Shown here piece after piece: positions 1-7,456 of a stretch of DNA of 12,183 nt. Numbering within the stretch: position 1 is the first letter of the stretch; every line of letters begins with the position of its first letter. Source of the DNA: SAR116 cluster bacterium (GTDB taxonomy: Bacteria > Pseudomonadota > Alphaproteobacteria > Puniceispirillales > Puniceispirillaceae); contig PBLR01000004.1 of NCBI GenBank assembly GCA_002722385.1, positions 1-12,183 of the forward strand, read 5' to 3'. The notes under the pieces are model-generated. The model was not told the DNA's origin. It saw nothing but the letters and a program-made list of their open reading frames with translations, and searched no databases. Position numbers and translations under genes: made by a program.

Positions 1-1
1 A

Positions 2-853
2 GACAGCTATATCGCTTATGCCTGGCCGGGCCCGCTTGCCGGATTGTTCCGCCGCAATGGGCTGGTGCTGGGGTTTGTGCTGGTGCTGGGTCTGGCGCTG
101 GTCACCGGGGTGATGCTGGCGCTGATATCGCCGCATCTGTTCTGGGAGGTTCATCTGGGTGAAGGCGCATTTTATGTGTTGATGCCGCATTATGTGATGG
201 CCGGTATCCCCGGCTTCATCACTGCTTTTTCGGTGCTGGCGATGATTATGGGCTGGCGGCGCTACTGGCGGCATACCGGGGCCAGATGGGGCGGGCTGAG
301 CGCCTTACGCGGCGCGATATCAGCCCTGGCCAGCCTGCGCCATCTGGGCGGGGAGCATACCGGCAAGGGTGAGGGTTGTCCCGGCCCTGATGAAACCAAC
401 AGCCGGGCAAGGCAATATTATCATCATGCGACATTTTATGGCTTTATGATGTGTTTTGCCTCTACCTCTCTGGCCACGGCCTATCATTATCTGCTGGGCA
501 GAGAAGCCCCTTATGGCTATCTTGAGCCGCCGGTTCTGCTGGGCACGATTGGTGGGCTTATCTTATGTATCGGCACAGCCGGGCTGTTTTATGAAAAACA
601 GCGGATGGCCGCAGAAGTTAAATCCGTCCGTAACTATGGTATGGATTATGCCTTTATCGCGATTTTGTTTGCGGTCAGCTTTACCGGCCTTGTTCTTCTG
701 GCGGTCAGGGAAACCAGCTTTATGGGGCTGACGCTGGCGATCCATCTTGGCGCGGTATACGCGTTTTTCCTGATCATGCCCTATTCAAAATTTGTTCATG
801 GGCTGTACCGCTTTGCCGCCTTGCTGGCAGATGAGGGCGAAAGAAAGCGCTAA
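2..853 (+). CDS. tcuB: TcuB/CitB-like membrane electron-transfer protein, 5' truncated by window edge
   Basis: The frame is open from base 2 with no start before the window edge. The first in-frame start-like codon (TTG at 44) lies inside conserved sequence, so the true start is upstream. About 283 residues are visible. They form the C-terminal membrane part of the TcuB/CitB family, whose usual N-terminal 4Fe-4S region would lie outside the window. Seen directly: about six hydrophobic segments, a GEGC...PDE motif in the cytoplasmic loop, a YYHHATFYGFMMCF stretch, and AYHYLL. Histidines at visible residues 63, 141/142, 162, 248 and 266 are candidate haem or quinone-site residues. In the known tricarballylate system TcuB re-oxidises FADH2 of the TcuA dehydrogenase and passes electrons to the quinone pool; a tcuA partner would be expected just upstream. 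The actual substrate may not be tricarballylate. The family call is fairly secure, the substrate is not. Confidence 0.82.
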   Translation, partial: DSYIAYAWPGPLAGLFRRNGLVLGFVLVLGLALVTGVMLALISPHLFWEVHLGEGAFYVLMPHYVMAGIPGFITAFSVLAMIMGWRRYWRHTGARWGGLSALRGAISALASLRHLGGEHTGKGEGCPGPDETNSRARQYYHHATFYGFMMCFASTSLATAYHYLLGREAPYGYLEPPVLLGTIGGLILCIGTAGLFYEKQRMAAEVKSVRNYGMDYAFIAILFAVSFTGLVLLAVRETSFMGLTLAIHLGAVYAFFLIMPYSKFVHGLYRFAALLADEGERKR

Positions 854-926
854 CCCATCGCTTTACAGCCTGAGCAAATTCGGGCAGGTTATCGCCTGTC
901 TGGGGGAATGAGATGCGGGGGTCATT

Positions 927-2552
927 GTGACAGAAACCTATGATTATATCGTCGTGGGCGCAGGGTCAGCAGGATGTGTTCTGGCCAGCAGGCTGTCTGA
1001 GGATAAAGCGGTGCGGGTGTTGCTGCTGGAAGCAGGCGGGCCGGACACTAACCCCTGGATTCATATTCCGGTCGGCTATTTCAAAACCCTGCATAACCCG
1101 AAAACAGACTGGTGTTATAAAACCGAACCTGAGGCTGAGCTGAAGAACAGAAAGCTGGACTGGCCGCGGGGCAAGGGTCTGGGCGGTTCATCGTCAATCA
1201 ACGGGCTGTTATATGTGCGCGGTCAGGCCGAAGATTATGATAATTGGGCACAGGCCGGCAATACCGGCTGGGGATATGATGATGTGCTGCCCTTGTTCAA
1301 ACGATCTGAATCTTATGAGCCCGGGGAAAATGCGCATCATGGTGCAGATGGCGGGCTGGCAGTTTCCAAAATCAGGGCCAAAAGCCAGATCTCAGAAGCC
1401 TTTATTGATGCTGCTGTGCAGATGGGCGTGCCGCGCACAGATGATTATAACGGTCCGGTGCAAGAAGGGGTCGCCTATTTCGACCAGACCGCCAAGAAGG
1501 GCCTGCGCTGTTCGTCTGCGAAAGCGTTCCTGACGCCGATAAAGGGCCGTCAAAACCTGACGATCGCGACCTTTGCCCAGACCAGCGGTTTGGTGTTTGC
1601 AGAAAATAATCCGAAACAGGTCACAGGTGTTGCCTATCGCCAGCAAGGGGCCGCCCGTACCGCCCAGCTTGCCCCGGGTGGTGAGGTGATCTTGAGCGCA
1701 GGGGCGATTGGCAGCCCGCAATTGCTGGAGCTGTCCGGAATTGGCCAGCCAGAGGTGTTAAAAGCTGCTGGTGTGACGCTGCGTCATGAGCTGGCCGGTG
1801 TTGGCGAGGCGTTGCAGGATCATCTGCAGATCAGGCTGGTGTTTGAAACCAATGTGCCGACGCTGAATGATATGATCAACAGCCCGCTGGGAAAGATGAA
1901 AATCGGCCTGCAATATGCGCTTGGCCGGTCCGGGCCAATGAGCCTGGGGGCCAGCCAGGTGGCGATTTTTGCCAAATCCATGCCGGGTCTGGCCACACCC
2001 GATATTCAGTTCCATTTCCAGCCTTTGAGCGCGGATAAGCCGGGGCTGGTGATGCATCCGTTTTCCGGCTTTACCTCATCAGTTTGCCAGCTGCGCCCGG
2101 AAAGCCGCGGTCATATCCATATCAGCTCTCCTGACGCAGATGTGTATCCGCGCATTGTGCCAAACTATCTCAGCGCAACCTCAGACCAGCTTTGTGCGAT
2201 ACGCGCGGTGCGCTTTGCCCGGGCGATGGCCGAACAGCCTGCGTTAAAGCCGTTTGTGGTGCGTGAACATACCGTCATCAATGATATGTCAACAGATGAC
2301 GATCATCTGGAGGTGGCCCGCCAATTTGCGCAGACCATCTATCATCCGACCAGTACCTGCCGGATGGGCACAGATAACCGGGCTGTGGTTGACCCGCGGC
2401 TGAAGGTCTATGGGATTGAAAATCTGCGGATTGCTGATGCGTCTATCATGCCGTCAATCGTATCCGGCAATACCAATGCCCCGGCGATTATGATTGGCGA
2501 GAAAGCCGCAGACTTACTTCGTGAAAACAGAACAGCCAGACGATCAGCATAA
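927..2552 (+). CDS. GMC-family FAD-dependent oxidoreductase (choline/alcohol dehydrogenase-like)
   Basis: A complete 541-residue protein, the usual size for bacterial GMC oxidoreductases such as BetA and alcohol dehydrogenases. The N-terminus carries the Rossmann FAD motif GAGSAG (residues 11-16) with the ribose-binding acid E35 in LLLEAGG. GMC signature 1 lies around residues 81-99 (RGKGLGGSSSINGLLYVRG) and signature 2 at 259-273 (GAIGSPQLLELSGIG). The C-terminal catalytic pair is H473 (in YHPTSTCRMG) and N517 (in GNTNAP). It should oxidise an alcohol or polyol-type substrate to an aldehyde or acid with FAD, in the cytoplasm; no signal peptide is seen. The start is GTG at 927, preceded by a G-rich stretch (915-921) as a modest ribosome-binding site; no ATG in this frame lies between it and the previous gene. 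It follows the TcuB-like gene by 73 bp on the same strand and may be cotranscribed. Substrate is unknown; choline specificity should not be assumed from family resemblance. Confidence 0.93.
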   Translation: MTETYDYIVVGAGSAGCVLASRLSEDKAVRVLLLEAGGPDTNPWIHIPVGYFKTLHNPKTDWCYKTEPEAELKNRKLDWPRGKGLGGSSSINGLLYVRGQAEDYDNWAQAGNTGWGYDDVLPLFKRSESYEPGENAHHGADGGLAVSKIRAKSQISEAFIDAAVQMGVPRTDDYNGPVQEGVAYFDQTAKKGLRCSSAKAFLTPIKGRQNLTIATFAQTSGLVFAENNPKQVTGVAYRQQGAARTAQLAPGGEVILSAGAIGSPQLLELSGIGQPEVLKAAGVTLRHELAGVGEALQDHLQIRLVFETNVPTLNDMINSPLGKMKIGLQYALGRSGPMSLGASQVAIFAKSMPGLATPDIQFHFQPLSADKPGLVMHPFSGFTSSVCQLRPESRGHIHISSPDADVYPRIVPNYLSATSDQLCAIRAVRFARAMAEQPALKPFVVREHTVINDMSTDDDHLEVARQFAQTIYHPTSTCRMGTDNRAVVDPRLKVYGIENLRIADASIMPSIVSGNTNAPAIMIGEKAADLLRENRTARRSA

Positions 2553-2593
2553 ATCCCTGCCTGATCAGACCGGCTCGCCTCTGGCGGCTTTTT
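2542..2593 (+). terminator. Weak candidate terminator structures at the GMC/hyuB convergent junction
   Basis: The two genes converge with 12 bp between stop codons. An inverted repeat GATCAG (2542-2547) / CTGATC (2561-2566) spans both stops with a 13-nt loop. Just inside the 3' end of hyuB, CGCC-TCT-GGCG (2576-2586) is followed two bases later by TTTTT (2589-2593), which on the plus strand looks like a short intrinsic terminator for the GMC transcript. Both stems are short (4-6 bp), so this is only suggestive. Confidence 0.3.
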
Positions 2594-4271
2594 GCCTGAC
2601 ATCATCAATCTCTGCGTCATCCAGCCCATAAACAGACGCTGCGGTTGCCGCCGTGATATAGCCGCCCGCCAGATCCCGCCGCACATCAGCCTTGTCCCGT
2701 TTTTTAGGATCGCCGTAACCGCCGCCACCGGGAAAGGCCATCTGCACAGTCCGGCCCGGGCCGACAAATTGTTTGCCCTTGCCTTTCATCGCTGTGCCGT
2801 CATCACGGGCAATGGTTGTCGGTGCGCCGGCCTGGCCGCCGCGCCGCCCGCGGGCCGGATGTTTCACCCGGTCAAACATGGCCTGCAGATCAAATTCATA
2901 ACCTGCTTGCGCGCCCACCTCCATAAACTGGCCAAGGCCGCCGCGATACTGGCCCGCCCCGCCGCTGTCCGAACGCAGCTCTTTGCGCCAGATAATCACC
3001 GGGCCAACCTGTTCGGTCGCCTCAACCGGCATCGTCATCACCCCAGAGGGAAAGGCGGTCGCGTTCATCCCGTCAAGGCCGGGGCGCGCACCGGACCCGC
3101 CTGAATTAAAGGTCAGAACCTCTGCCCGTACCGCCTCAGCCGGGGCGCTGTCATCTGTGCGTGGCCGCAGGCTGACCTGAAAATTACATAAACAGCCCGC
3201 CCCTTCAGCAGGAACCAGATCAGGCAACAGCTTGTCCAGCGCATCATACACCGTATCAGGAACAAAATGGCCGATCACATGACGCAAAGCCACCGGGGCC
3301 GGATGCACAGCATGCACAATCGAATTTTCAGGTGCGGTAATTTCAAACGGGGCCAGCGACGCCGCGTTGTTCGGAATATCCGGGGCAATCGCACATTTCA
3401 GCGCATAACAGGCATAAGCCTTGGTATAGACCAGAGGCACATTAATGCCTTTTTTATCCACCCCGGAAGTGCCGGCCCAGTCACAGATAATCCGGTCCTG
3501 TTCAATCGACAGGCTGACCCGCAGATCAACCGGCGCAGAATAGCCGTCTATGCGCATATGGCCTGAGGCCTTGCCCGGGGGCAGCGCGTTAATCCGGTCC
3601 AGTGTCGCCTGGCGGGAGCGGGTCAGGATAAAGTCTGAGACAGACGAAAGATCGGCAAGGGAAAATTCAGCCATCATATCCATCAGCCGTCTGTGACCAA
3701 TTTCATTACAGGTGGCTAGCGCATAGATATCGCCAATCAGCTGGTCAGGTTCACGCACATTCGCCCTGATGATCGCCAGCAAGGTCTGATCAAATGCGCC
3801 TTTATACGCCAGCTTCATGATCGGGATATATAAGCCTTCTTCATAAACAGAATTAGCATCTGCCCCAAAGCCGCGCCCGCCAATGTCCACAATATGCGCT
3901 GTACAGGCAAAAAACCCGACCAGACGGCCATCCAAAAAAGACGGGGTGACAAGGGTGATATCATGCAGATGGCCGGTCCCCTGCCAGGGATCATTGGTGA
4001 TATAAATATCGCCTTGTTCCATATTGGCACGGCCGATTGTGGTGATGAAATGCCCGACCGCATCCGCCATCGCATTGACATGACCAGGTGTGCCGGTAAC
4101 CGCCTGGGCCAGCATCTGGCCGGCTTCGTTATAGACACCGGCAGACAAATCGCCTGCTTCCCGCACCGAGGTTGAAAAGGCGGTCCTGACCAGAGCCTGG
4201 GCCTGTTCTTCCACCACAGAGATCAGCCTGTTCCACATCACCTGAAAAGCAACCTGAGAGACTTTTGTCAT
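2565..4271 (-). CDS. hyuB: Hydantoinase/oxoprolinase family B subunit (HyuB-like)
   Basis: A complete 568-residue member of the hydantoinase B/oxoprolinase family. Hallmarks seen: NDPWQGTGHLHD (residues 93-104), AHIVDIGG (125-132), EEGLYIP (144-150), and the C-terminal GGGGYGDP (515-522). In this family the B subunit pairs with an ATP-using A subunit. Characterised members are N-methylhydantoinase, 5-oxoprolinase, acetone and acetophenone carboxylases, and caprolactamase. The ATG at 4271 overlaps the hyuA stop by 4 bp (ATGA), and an AGGGAG-type ribosome-binding site lies about 8 nt upstream inside hyuA, so the two are translationally coupled and presumably form one enzyme. No gamma subunit gene like that of acetone carboxylase is present nearby, which argues mildly for a two-subunit hydrolase. 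The true substrate (cyclic amide, hydantoin, oxoproline, ketone) cannot be told from sequence. Confidence 0.92.
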   Translation of the reverse strand: MTKVSQVAFQVMWNRLISVVEEQAQALVRTAFSTSVREAGDLSAGVYNEAGQMLAQAVTGTPGHVNAMADAVGHFITTIGRANMEQGDIYITNDPWQGTGHLHDITLVTPSFLDGRLVGFFACTAHIVDIGGRGFGADANSVYEEGLYIPIMKLAYKGAFDQTLLAIIRANVREPDQLIGDIYALATCNEIGHRRLMDMMAEFSLADLSSVSDFILTRSRQATLDRINALPPGKASGHMRIDGYSAPVDLRVSLSIEQDRIICDWAGTSGVDKKGINVPLVYTKAYACYALKCAIAPDIPNNAASLAPFEITAPENSIVHAVHPAPVALRHVIGHFVPDTVYDALDKLLPDLVPAEGAGCLCNFQVSLRPRTDDSAPAEAVRAEVLTFNSGGSGARPGLDGMNATAFPSGVMTMPVEATEQVGPVIIWRKELRSDSGGAGQYRGGLGQFMEVGAQAGYEFDLQAMFDRVKHPARGRRGGQAGAPTTIARDDGTAMKGKGKQFVGPGRTVQMAFPGGGGYGDPKKRDKADVRRDLAGGYITAATAASVYGLDDAEIDDVRQKAARGEPV

Positions 4272-6358
4272 GATACAGCTCCCTGTTTTCTGCAGACATC
4301 AATTGTCCCGTCAGCATAGGCCACAGCATCCCGGCTGGAGGGGATGATGATTGTGGTTTCGTCTTCAGTGATGAGGGCCGGACCGGAAAGATGGGCGCCC
4401 GGGCGCATATCGACACGACTGGCCACAGCAGCGGTGACAAAGGCAGATACAGACGGGTCAAACAGCTGGCGGCTGGCCGCAATTGTTACATCAGCCTGCC
4501 GGGCAGCCGGGCTGACCGCCTGTGGAGCCGGCCGATCAGTAAAGGCATTGACAGACCAAACCGTGATTTCAATTTCCATGCCCGCAACGGTTCTGGCAAA
4601 CAGCTGTTCATATTCACGTTCAAAACAGGCGGTAAAGACAGCCGCGTCCGGCTGGCTGACCTGTTCTGCGGTCAGCGGGACAGGGATTTCCCAGCCCTGA
4701 CCGGCATAACGCATATAAATCTTATGTTCTGTATTGATCTCAGCTGTGGCATCACAACTGCGCACAAAGGAGGCGGCTTCGTCTTGCATGCCGGCAAACA
4801 GCTGTTTCACCTTGTCCGGATCAAAAGCCGACAGCCGCATAAAGACAGAGGAATTCGCCTCAAAGCTGAACGGGGCGCGCAGGAACCCAATGGCTGAACC
4901 CACCCCTGCGCCCTGCGGGATAAGACAGCGGGCCACACCCAGCTTCTCGCACAGGCGGGCCGCATGAAGCGGGGCCGCCCCGCCAAAAGCGATCATGGTG
5001 TAGTCTGCTAAATCTTCGCCATTTTCAACCGCATGCACACGTGCTGCATTGGCCATATTTTCATCGACCATTTCGGCCACCCCCCAGGCGGCCTCAGTCG
5101 CCTGCATATCCAGATGCTCAGCGATATGATGGGTCAGGGCCTGTTCTGAGCGGTCAGGATAAAGCGGGATGGTTCCGCCCGCAAAGGCCGCCGGATCAAG
5201 CTTGCCCAGCAGCAAATCAGCATCTGTGACAGCCGGGGCTGTTCCCCCGCGCCCGTAACAGGCTGGCCCGGGCTCAGAACCTGCACTTTCCGGGCCTACC
5301 TTGATCTGGCTTAAGGCATCAACCTGGGCCAACGAGCCGCCCCCTGCCCCAATTTCCACCATATCAATGACCGGAATGGAAATCGGCATTCCAGAGCCTT
5401 TTTTGAACCGGTAGGTGCGCGCAACTTCAAATGTGCGGGCGGTTTTCGGGGTCTGGTTTTTGACCAGACAAATCTTGGCCGTTGTGCCTCCCATATCAAA
5501 AGACAACACCTTATCAAGGCCATGCGCGGCCGCAATATGGGCCGCAAACACAGCCCCGCCTGCCGGACCGGATTCAACAAGGCGGACCGGAAAATCAGCC
5601 GCATGTTCAAGGCTGATAATACCACCACCTGAATGCATCAGAAAAACAGGACAATCTGCCCCTTCGGCGGCCAGCCGGCCTTTCAGACGCCCTAAATAGC
5701 TTTTCATCAGCGGTTTGATATAGGCATTGGCAATCGTGGTGTTGAACCGTTCATATTCACGCATCTGCGGCGAAACCTCCGAGGAGAGCGAGATCATCAG
5801 ATCCGGCAGGCGCGCGGCCAGAACCTCTTTTATCCTTTTTTCATGCACATCATTGGCATAGGCATGCAGCAGGCCGACAGCCACACTTTCATAACTGGCC
5901 GCCGCCAGCCGGTCCGCTAGATGGTCAATTTCTGCCTGTTGTAGCGGGATCAGGATATTGCCTTTGGCATCTACCCGTTCTTCAAGCACATAACGCTGGT
6001 TACGGGCCAGAAGCGGATCAGGCAGGGCCAGATTCAGATCATATTGTTCAAACCGGCTTTCGGTGCGCATTTCGATCACATCACGAAAACCCTTGGTGGT
6101 GATGAGAGCTGTCTTTGCCCCGCGCCGTTCAATCAGCGCATTGGTGGCCAGAGTGGTGCCATGGATAATCTGGCTGATCTGATCCAGCCGGATGGCGGCC
6201 TTGGCGCACACGTCATGCAGGCCTGTTACAATCGCCTCTTCCGGTGCCTCATAGGTGGTCAGCACCTTGGTTGATGCCGCTGTGCCGTTGCGGCCTTCCA
6301 GAACAACATCTGTAAAGGTCCCGCCAATATCCACACCCAAACGATAAAGCTCTGCCAC
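4268..6358 (-). CDS. hyuA: Hydantoinase/oxoprolinase family A subunit (HyuA-like), ATP-dependent
   Basis: A 696-residue protein, the normal length for HyuA. The open frame runs further upstream to 6523, but those extra 55 residues overlap the preceding gene and are unlike the family. The family N-terminus (xxELYRLGVDIGGTFTD) begins right after the GTG at 6358, which has AGGAG about 7 nt upstream and sits one base after the previous gene's TAA. I therefore choose 6358. Motifs: DIGGTFTD (10-17) and HGTTLATNALIERRG (66-80) of the N-terminal domain; MHSGGG (241-246), ESGPAGG (262-268) and DMGGTTAK (288-295) of the actin-like ATPase core; then EIGAGGGS and a GPESAGSEPGPACYGRGG segment typical of the family. 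The protein should use ATP to activate the amide or carbonyl group of the substrate, acting with HyuB. An ATG overlapping the TAA (6360) is in a different frame and is not the start. Confidence 0.93.
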   Translation of the reverse strand: MAELYRLGVDIGGTFTDVVLEGRNGTAASTKVLTTYEAPEEAIVTGLHDVCAKAAIRLDQISQIIHGTTLATNALIERRGAKTALITTKGFRDVIEMRTESRFEQYDLNLALPDPLLARNQRYVLEERVDAKGNILIPLQQAEIDHLADRLAAASYESVAVGLLHAYANDVHEKRIKEVLAARLPDLMISLSSEVSPQMREYERFNTTIANAYIKPLMKSYLGRLKGRLAAEGADCPVFLMHSGGGIISLEHAADFPVRLVESGPAGGAVFAAHIAAAHGLDKVLSFDMGGTTAKICLVKNQTPKTARTFEVARTYRFKKGSGMPISIPVIDMVEIGAGGGSLAQVDALSQIKVGPESAGSEPGPACYGRGGTAPAVTDADLLLGKLDPAAFAGGTIPLYPDRSEQALTHHIAEHLDMQATEAAWGVAEMVDENMANAARVHAVENGEDLADYTMIAFGGAAPLHAARLCEKLGVARCLIPQGAGVGSAIGFLRAPFSFEANSSVFMRLSAFDPDKVKQLFAGMQDEAASFVRSCDATAEINTEHKIYMRYAGQGWEIPVPLTAEQVSQPDAAVFTACFEREYEQLFARTVAGMEIEITVWSVNAFTDRPAPQAVSPAARQADVTIAASRQLFDPSVSAFVTAAVASRVDMRPGAHLSGPALITEDETTIIIPSSRDAVAYADGTIDVCRKQGAVS

Positions 6359-6359
6359 A

Positions 6360-7073
6360 TTATGCTCCTGAATTGCCAGAACGATCTGAAGGGGCGGCCA
6401 GAGCGGCCAGATCCGGCAACAGCTGTTCAACATTGAGGGTTTCTTTGATATCCCGGCGGATACCAATCCAGCGCAGGTGAAGCGAATTGCGCATAATCTC
6501 TTCATCCAGCGCTTTGAATTCATCTGTCACCGGAGCCCATTTCATAAAGGCTTCTGCACTGGAAGCAAACGCCAGCGCGGTTGTGGCCGCTTCTTCCCAG
6601 GCCATCACTTCTGCCCGCTGGCGGGTGCGGTGTACAATATCAACAAAGGCAGAGGGGTCGATGTCATCCTGTTGGTGGTTCAGCAGCACGCTTTCAGCAA
6701 TATGAACCGCCAGTCGGACAGCCTGATCAGCAGACAGCCGCGCGCCGGTAAACATACGGGCAGCGATAAATATAGATAAATCCGCCACACAAGCGGCAAA
6801 AAAATGTGACCGGGCTGTGCGCAGGGAAATCAGATAGGTGTCATCTTCAAATAATTTAGGCCAGCTGGTCCCGGCCCGTGTCTTGATATAACCAAACAGA
6901 GTGACCTGGCTGACATAAGCTGATTGTTTTTCGGTAAAATCAATAAGCACAGGTACCGAATTCAGAACCGGACGCGGGGCCAGCCCCAGCTTGTTTCTCA
7001 AAGTCAGAAAGAAGTCTTTAATCACGTCTTGCCCCAGTTTTATTATTTTTTGACTAATACAGTTTTTCATCAT
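6360..7073 (-). CDS. Uncharacterised protein, first gene of the hyu operon
   Basis: I do not recognise this family. From the ATG at 7073 it is 237 residues, probably soluble and mostly alpha-helical, with no signal peptide. A basic N-terminal region is followed by RPVLNSVPVLIDFTEKQSAY and a mixed aromatic/charged stretch, then alanine-rich helices (ARSHFFAACVADLSIFIAA; WEEAATTALAFASSAEAF). The aromatic and hydrophobic spacing looks like a real protein, and the frame has no interrupting stops. A TTG at 7085 would add four residues; ATGs at 7073 and 7070 are equally poor in ribosome-binding signal (upstream is C-rich), so the start is uncertain. The stop TAA lies 1 bp before the hyuA GTG, and hyuA's Shine-Dalgarno sequence is inside this gene, so it is cotranscribed and probably coupled with hyuAB. 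It is divergent from the symporter operon. It may be an accessory or regulatory partner of the enzyme; no function is claimed. Confidence 0.75.
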   Translation of the reverse strand: MMKNCISQKIIKLGQDVIKDFFLTLRNKLGLAPRPVLNSVPVLIDFTEKQSAYVSQVTLFGYIKTRAGTSWPKLFEDDTYLISLRTARSHFFAACVADLSIFIAARMFTGARLSADQAVRLAVHIAESVLLNHQQDDIDPSAFVDIVHRTRQRAEVMAWEEAATTALAFASSAEAFMKWAPVTDEFKALDEEIMRNSLHLRWIGIRRDIKETLNVEQLLPDLAALAAPSDRSGNSGA

Positions 7074-7204
7074 ATGATAACGCAACGTCTTTAGGGGGGA
7101 AATTGTAAAGACGCAAGGACAGCATCAGCCAGATATGGTTTGGTGCGTCTATTGTATTACATGCCCTCTTTAGATTTGTCGCAACAAGTTTTTGAGGGGG
7201 AATT
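7074..7204. promoter_or_regulatory. Divergent promoter/operator region between hyu operon and symporter operon
   Basis: This 131-bp gap must hold promoters for both directions. Seen directly: an exact 8-bp inverted repeat CGTCTTTA (7086-7093) / TAAAGACG (7106-7113) with a 12-bp spacer; a further TCTTTAG copy at 7167-7173 matching 7088-7094; and AGACGCA (7109-7115) / TGCGTCT (7144-7150) as a 7-bp inverted repeat. On the minus strand two TACAAT hexamers (7156-7151 and 7107-7102) could be -10 elements for the hyu operon, but no good -35 lies 16-18 bp upstream of either. No convincing sigma-70 pair is seen for the symporter direction. The layout suits a shared regulator acting on both operons; the regulator is not identified. 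Confidence 0.5.
7194..7200 (+). promoter_or_regulatory. Ribosome-binding site of the DUF4212 gene
   Basis: GAGGGGG ends 4 nt before the ATG at 7205. It fixes the start of the small symporter subunit and is a strong purine-rich site. Confidence 0.7.
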
Positions 7205-7447
7205 ATGTCTTCAAAAAAAGATGAGCATTGGGCAAAGACCAAATCGCTTACGTTTACCACATTGGTAATCTGGGCGATTGTGGCATTTGTCATCCATTGG
7301 TTCGGGGAAGGTCTGAATTCAGATGCCTTTCCGGGGGCCTACTTCATGGCGGGCATGGGCTCACAGATAGCCTTTGCTGTATTGGTGTTTTGGTTTTCCA
7401 GCCGTCAGAACCAAATCGATGAAGAATTTGGCTTCGGCGAAGACTAG
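7205..7447 (+). CDS. DUF4212 protein, small subunit of sodium/substrate symporter
   Basis: An 80-residue protein matching the DUF4212 / sodium-solute symporter small subunit family in length, topology and position. Two membrane segments are visible (about residues 16-34 and 46-65), linked by a short loop with FPGAYFMAGMGSQ, a conserved-looking segment of the family. The N-terminus is charged (KKDEHWAKTK) and the C-terminus acidic (IDEEFGFGED). These small proteins are encoded directly before VC_2705-type symporters and are thought to be partners of the large subunit in the inner membrane. Here the stop overlaps the Shine-Dalgarno sequence of the large subunit gene (9 bp between genes), strongly suggesting paired synthesis. 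The start ATG follows a strong GAGGGGG site. An overlapping minus-strand frame (7054-7293) is a shadow. Confidence 0.93.
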   Translation: MSSKKDEHWAKTKSLTFTTLVIWAIVAFVIHWFGEGLNSDAFPGAYFMAGMGSQIAFAVLVFWFSSRQNQIDEEFGFGED

Positions 7448-7451
7448 GAGG
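7446..7451 (+). promoter_or_regulatory. Consensus Shine-Dalgarno of the symporter large subunit
   Basis: A perfect AGGAGG, 5 nt before the ATG at 7457. Its first two bases are part of the TAG stop of the preceding gene (7445-7447). This arrangement favours translational coupling and high expression. Confidence 0.8.
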
Positions 7452-7456
7452 CATAA

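Noticed and set aside
854..926. Small hairpin GGCAGG-TTATCG-CCTGTC between the TcuB-like and GMC genes
   Set aside because: A 6-bp stem with one wobble pair and no T-run; not enough to call a terminator or riboswitch.
2592..3104. 170-residue plus-strand open frame
   Set aside because: Lies wholly antisense to hyuB, whose family motifs are clear; the translation is rich in R, H, P and C with no domain pattern.
4391..4897. 168-residue plus-strand open frame
   Set aside because: Antisense to hyuA's well-conserved C-terminal half; no recognisable protein features or ribosome-binding site.
6359..6523. N-terminal extension of hyuA by 55 residues
   Set aside because: The extension overlaps the preceding gene and does not resemble the family; the GTG at 6358 has a good Shine-Dalgarno and gives the usual HyuA N-terminus.
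7054..7293. 79-residue minus-strand open frame across the divergent promoter
   Set aside because: Overlaps the well-supported DUF4212 gene and the promoter region; no family resemblance.
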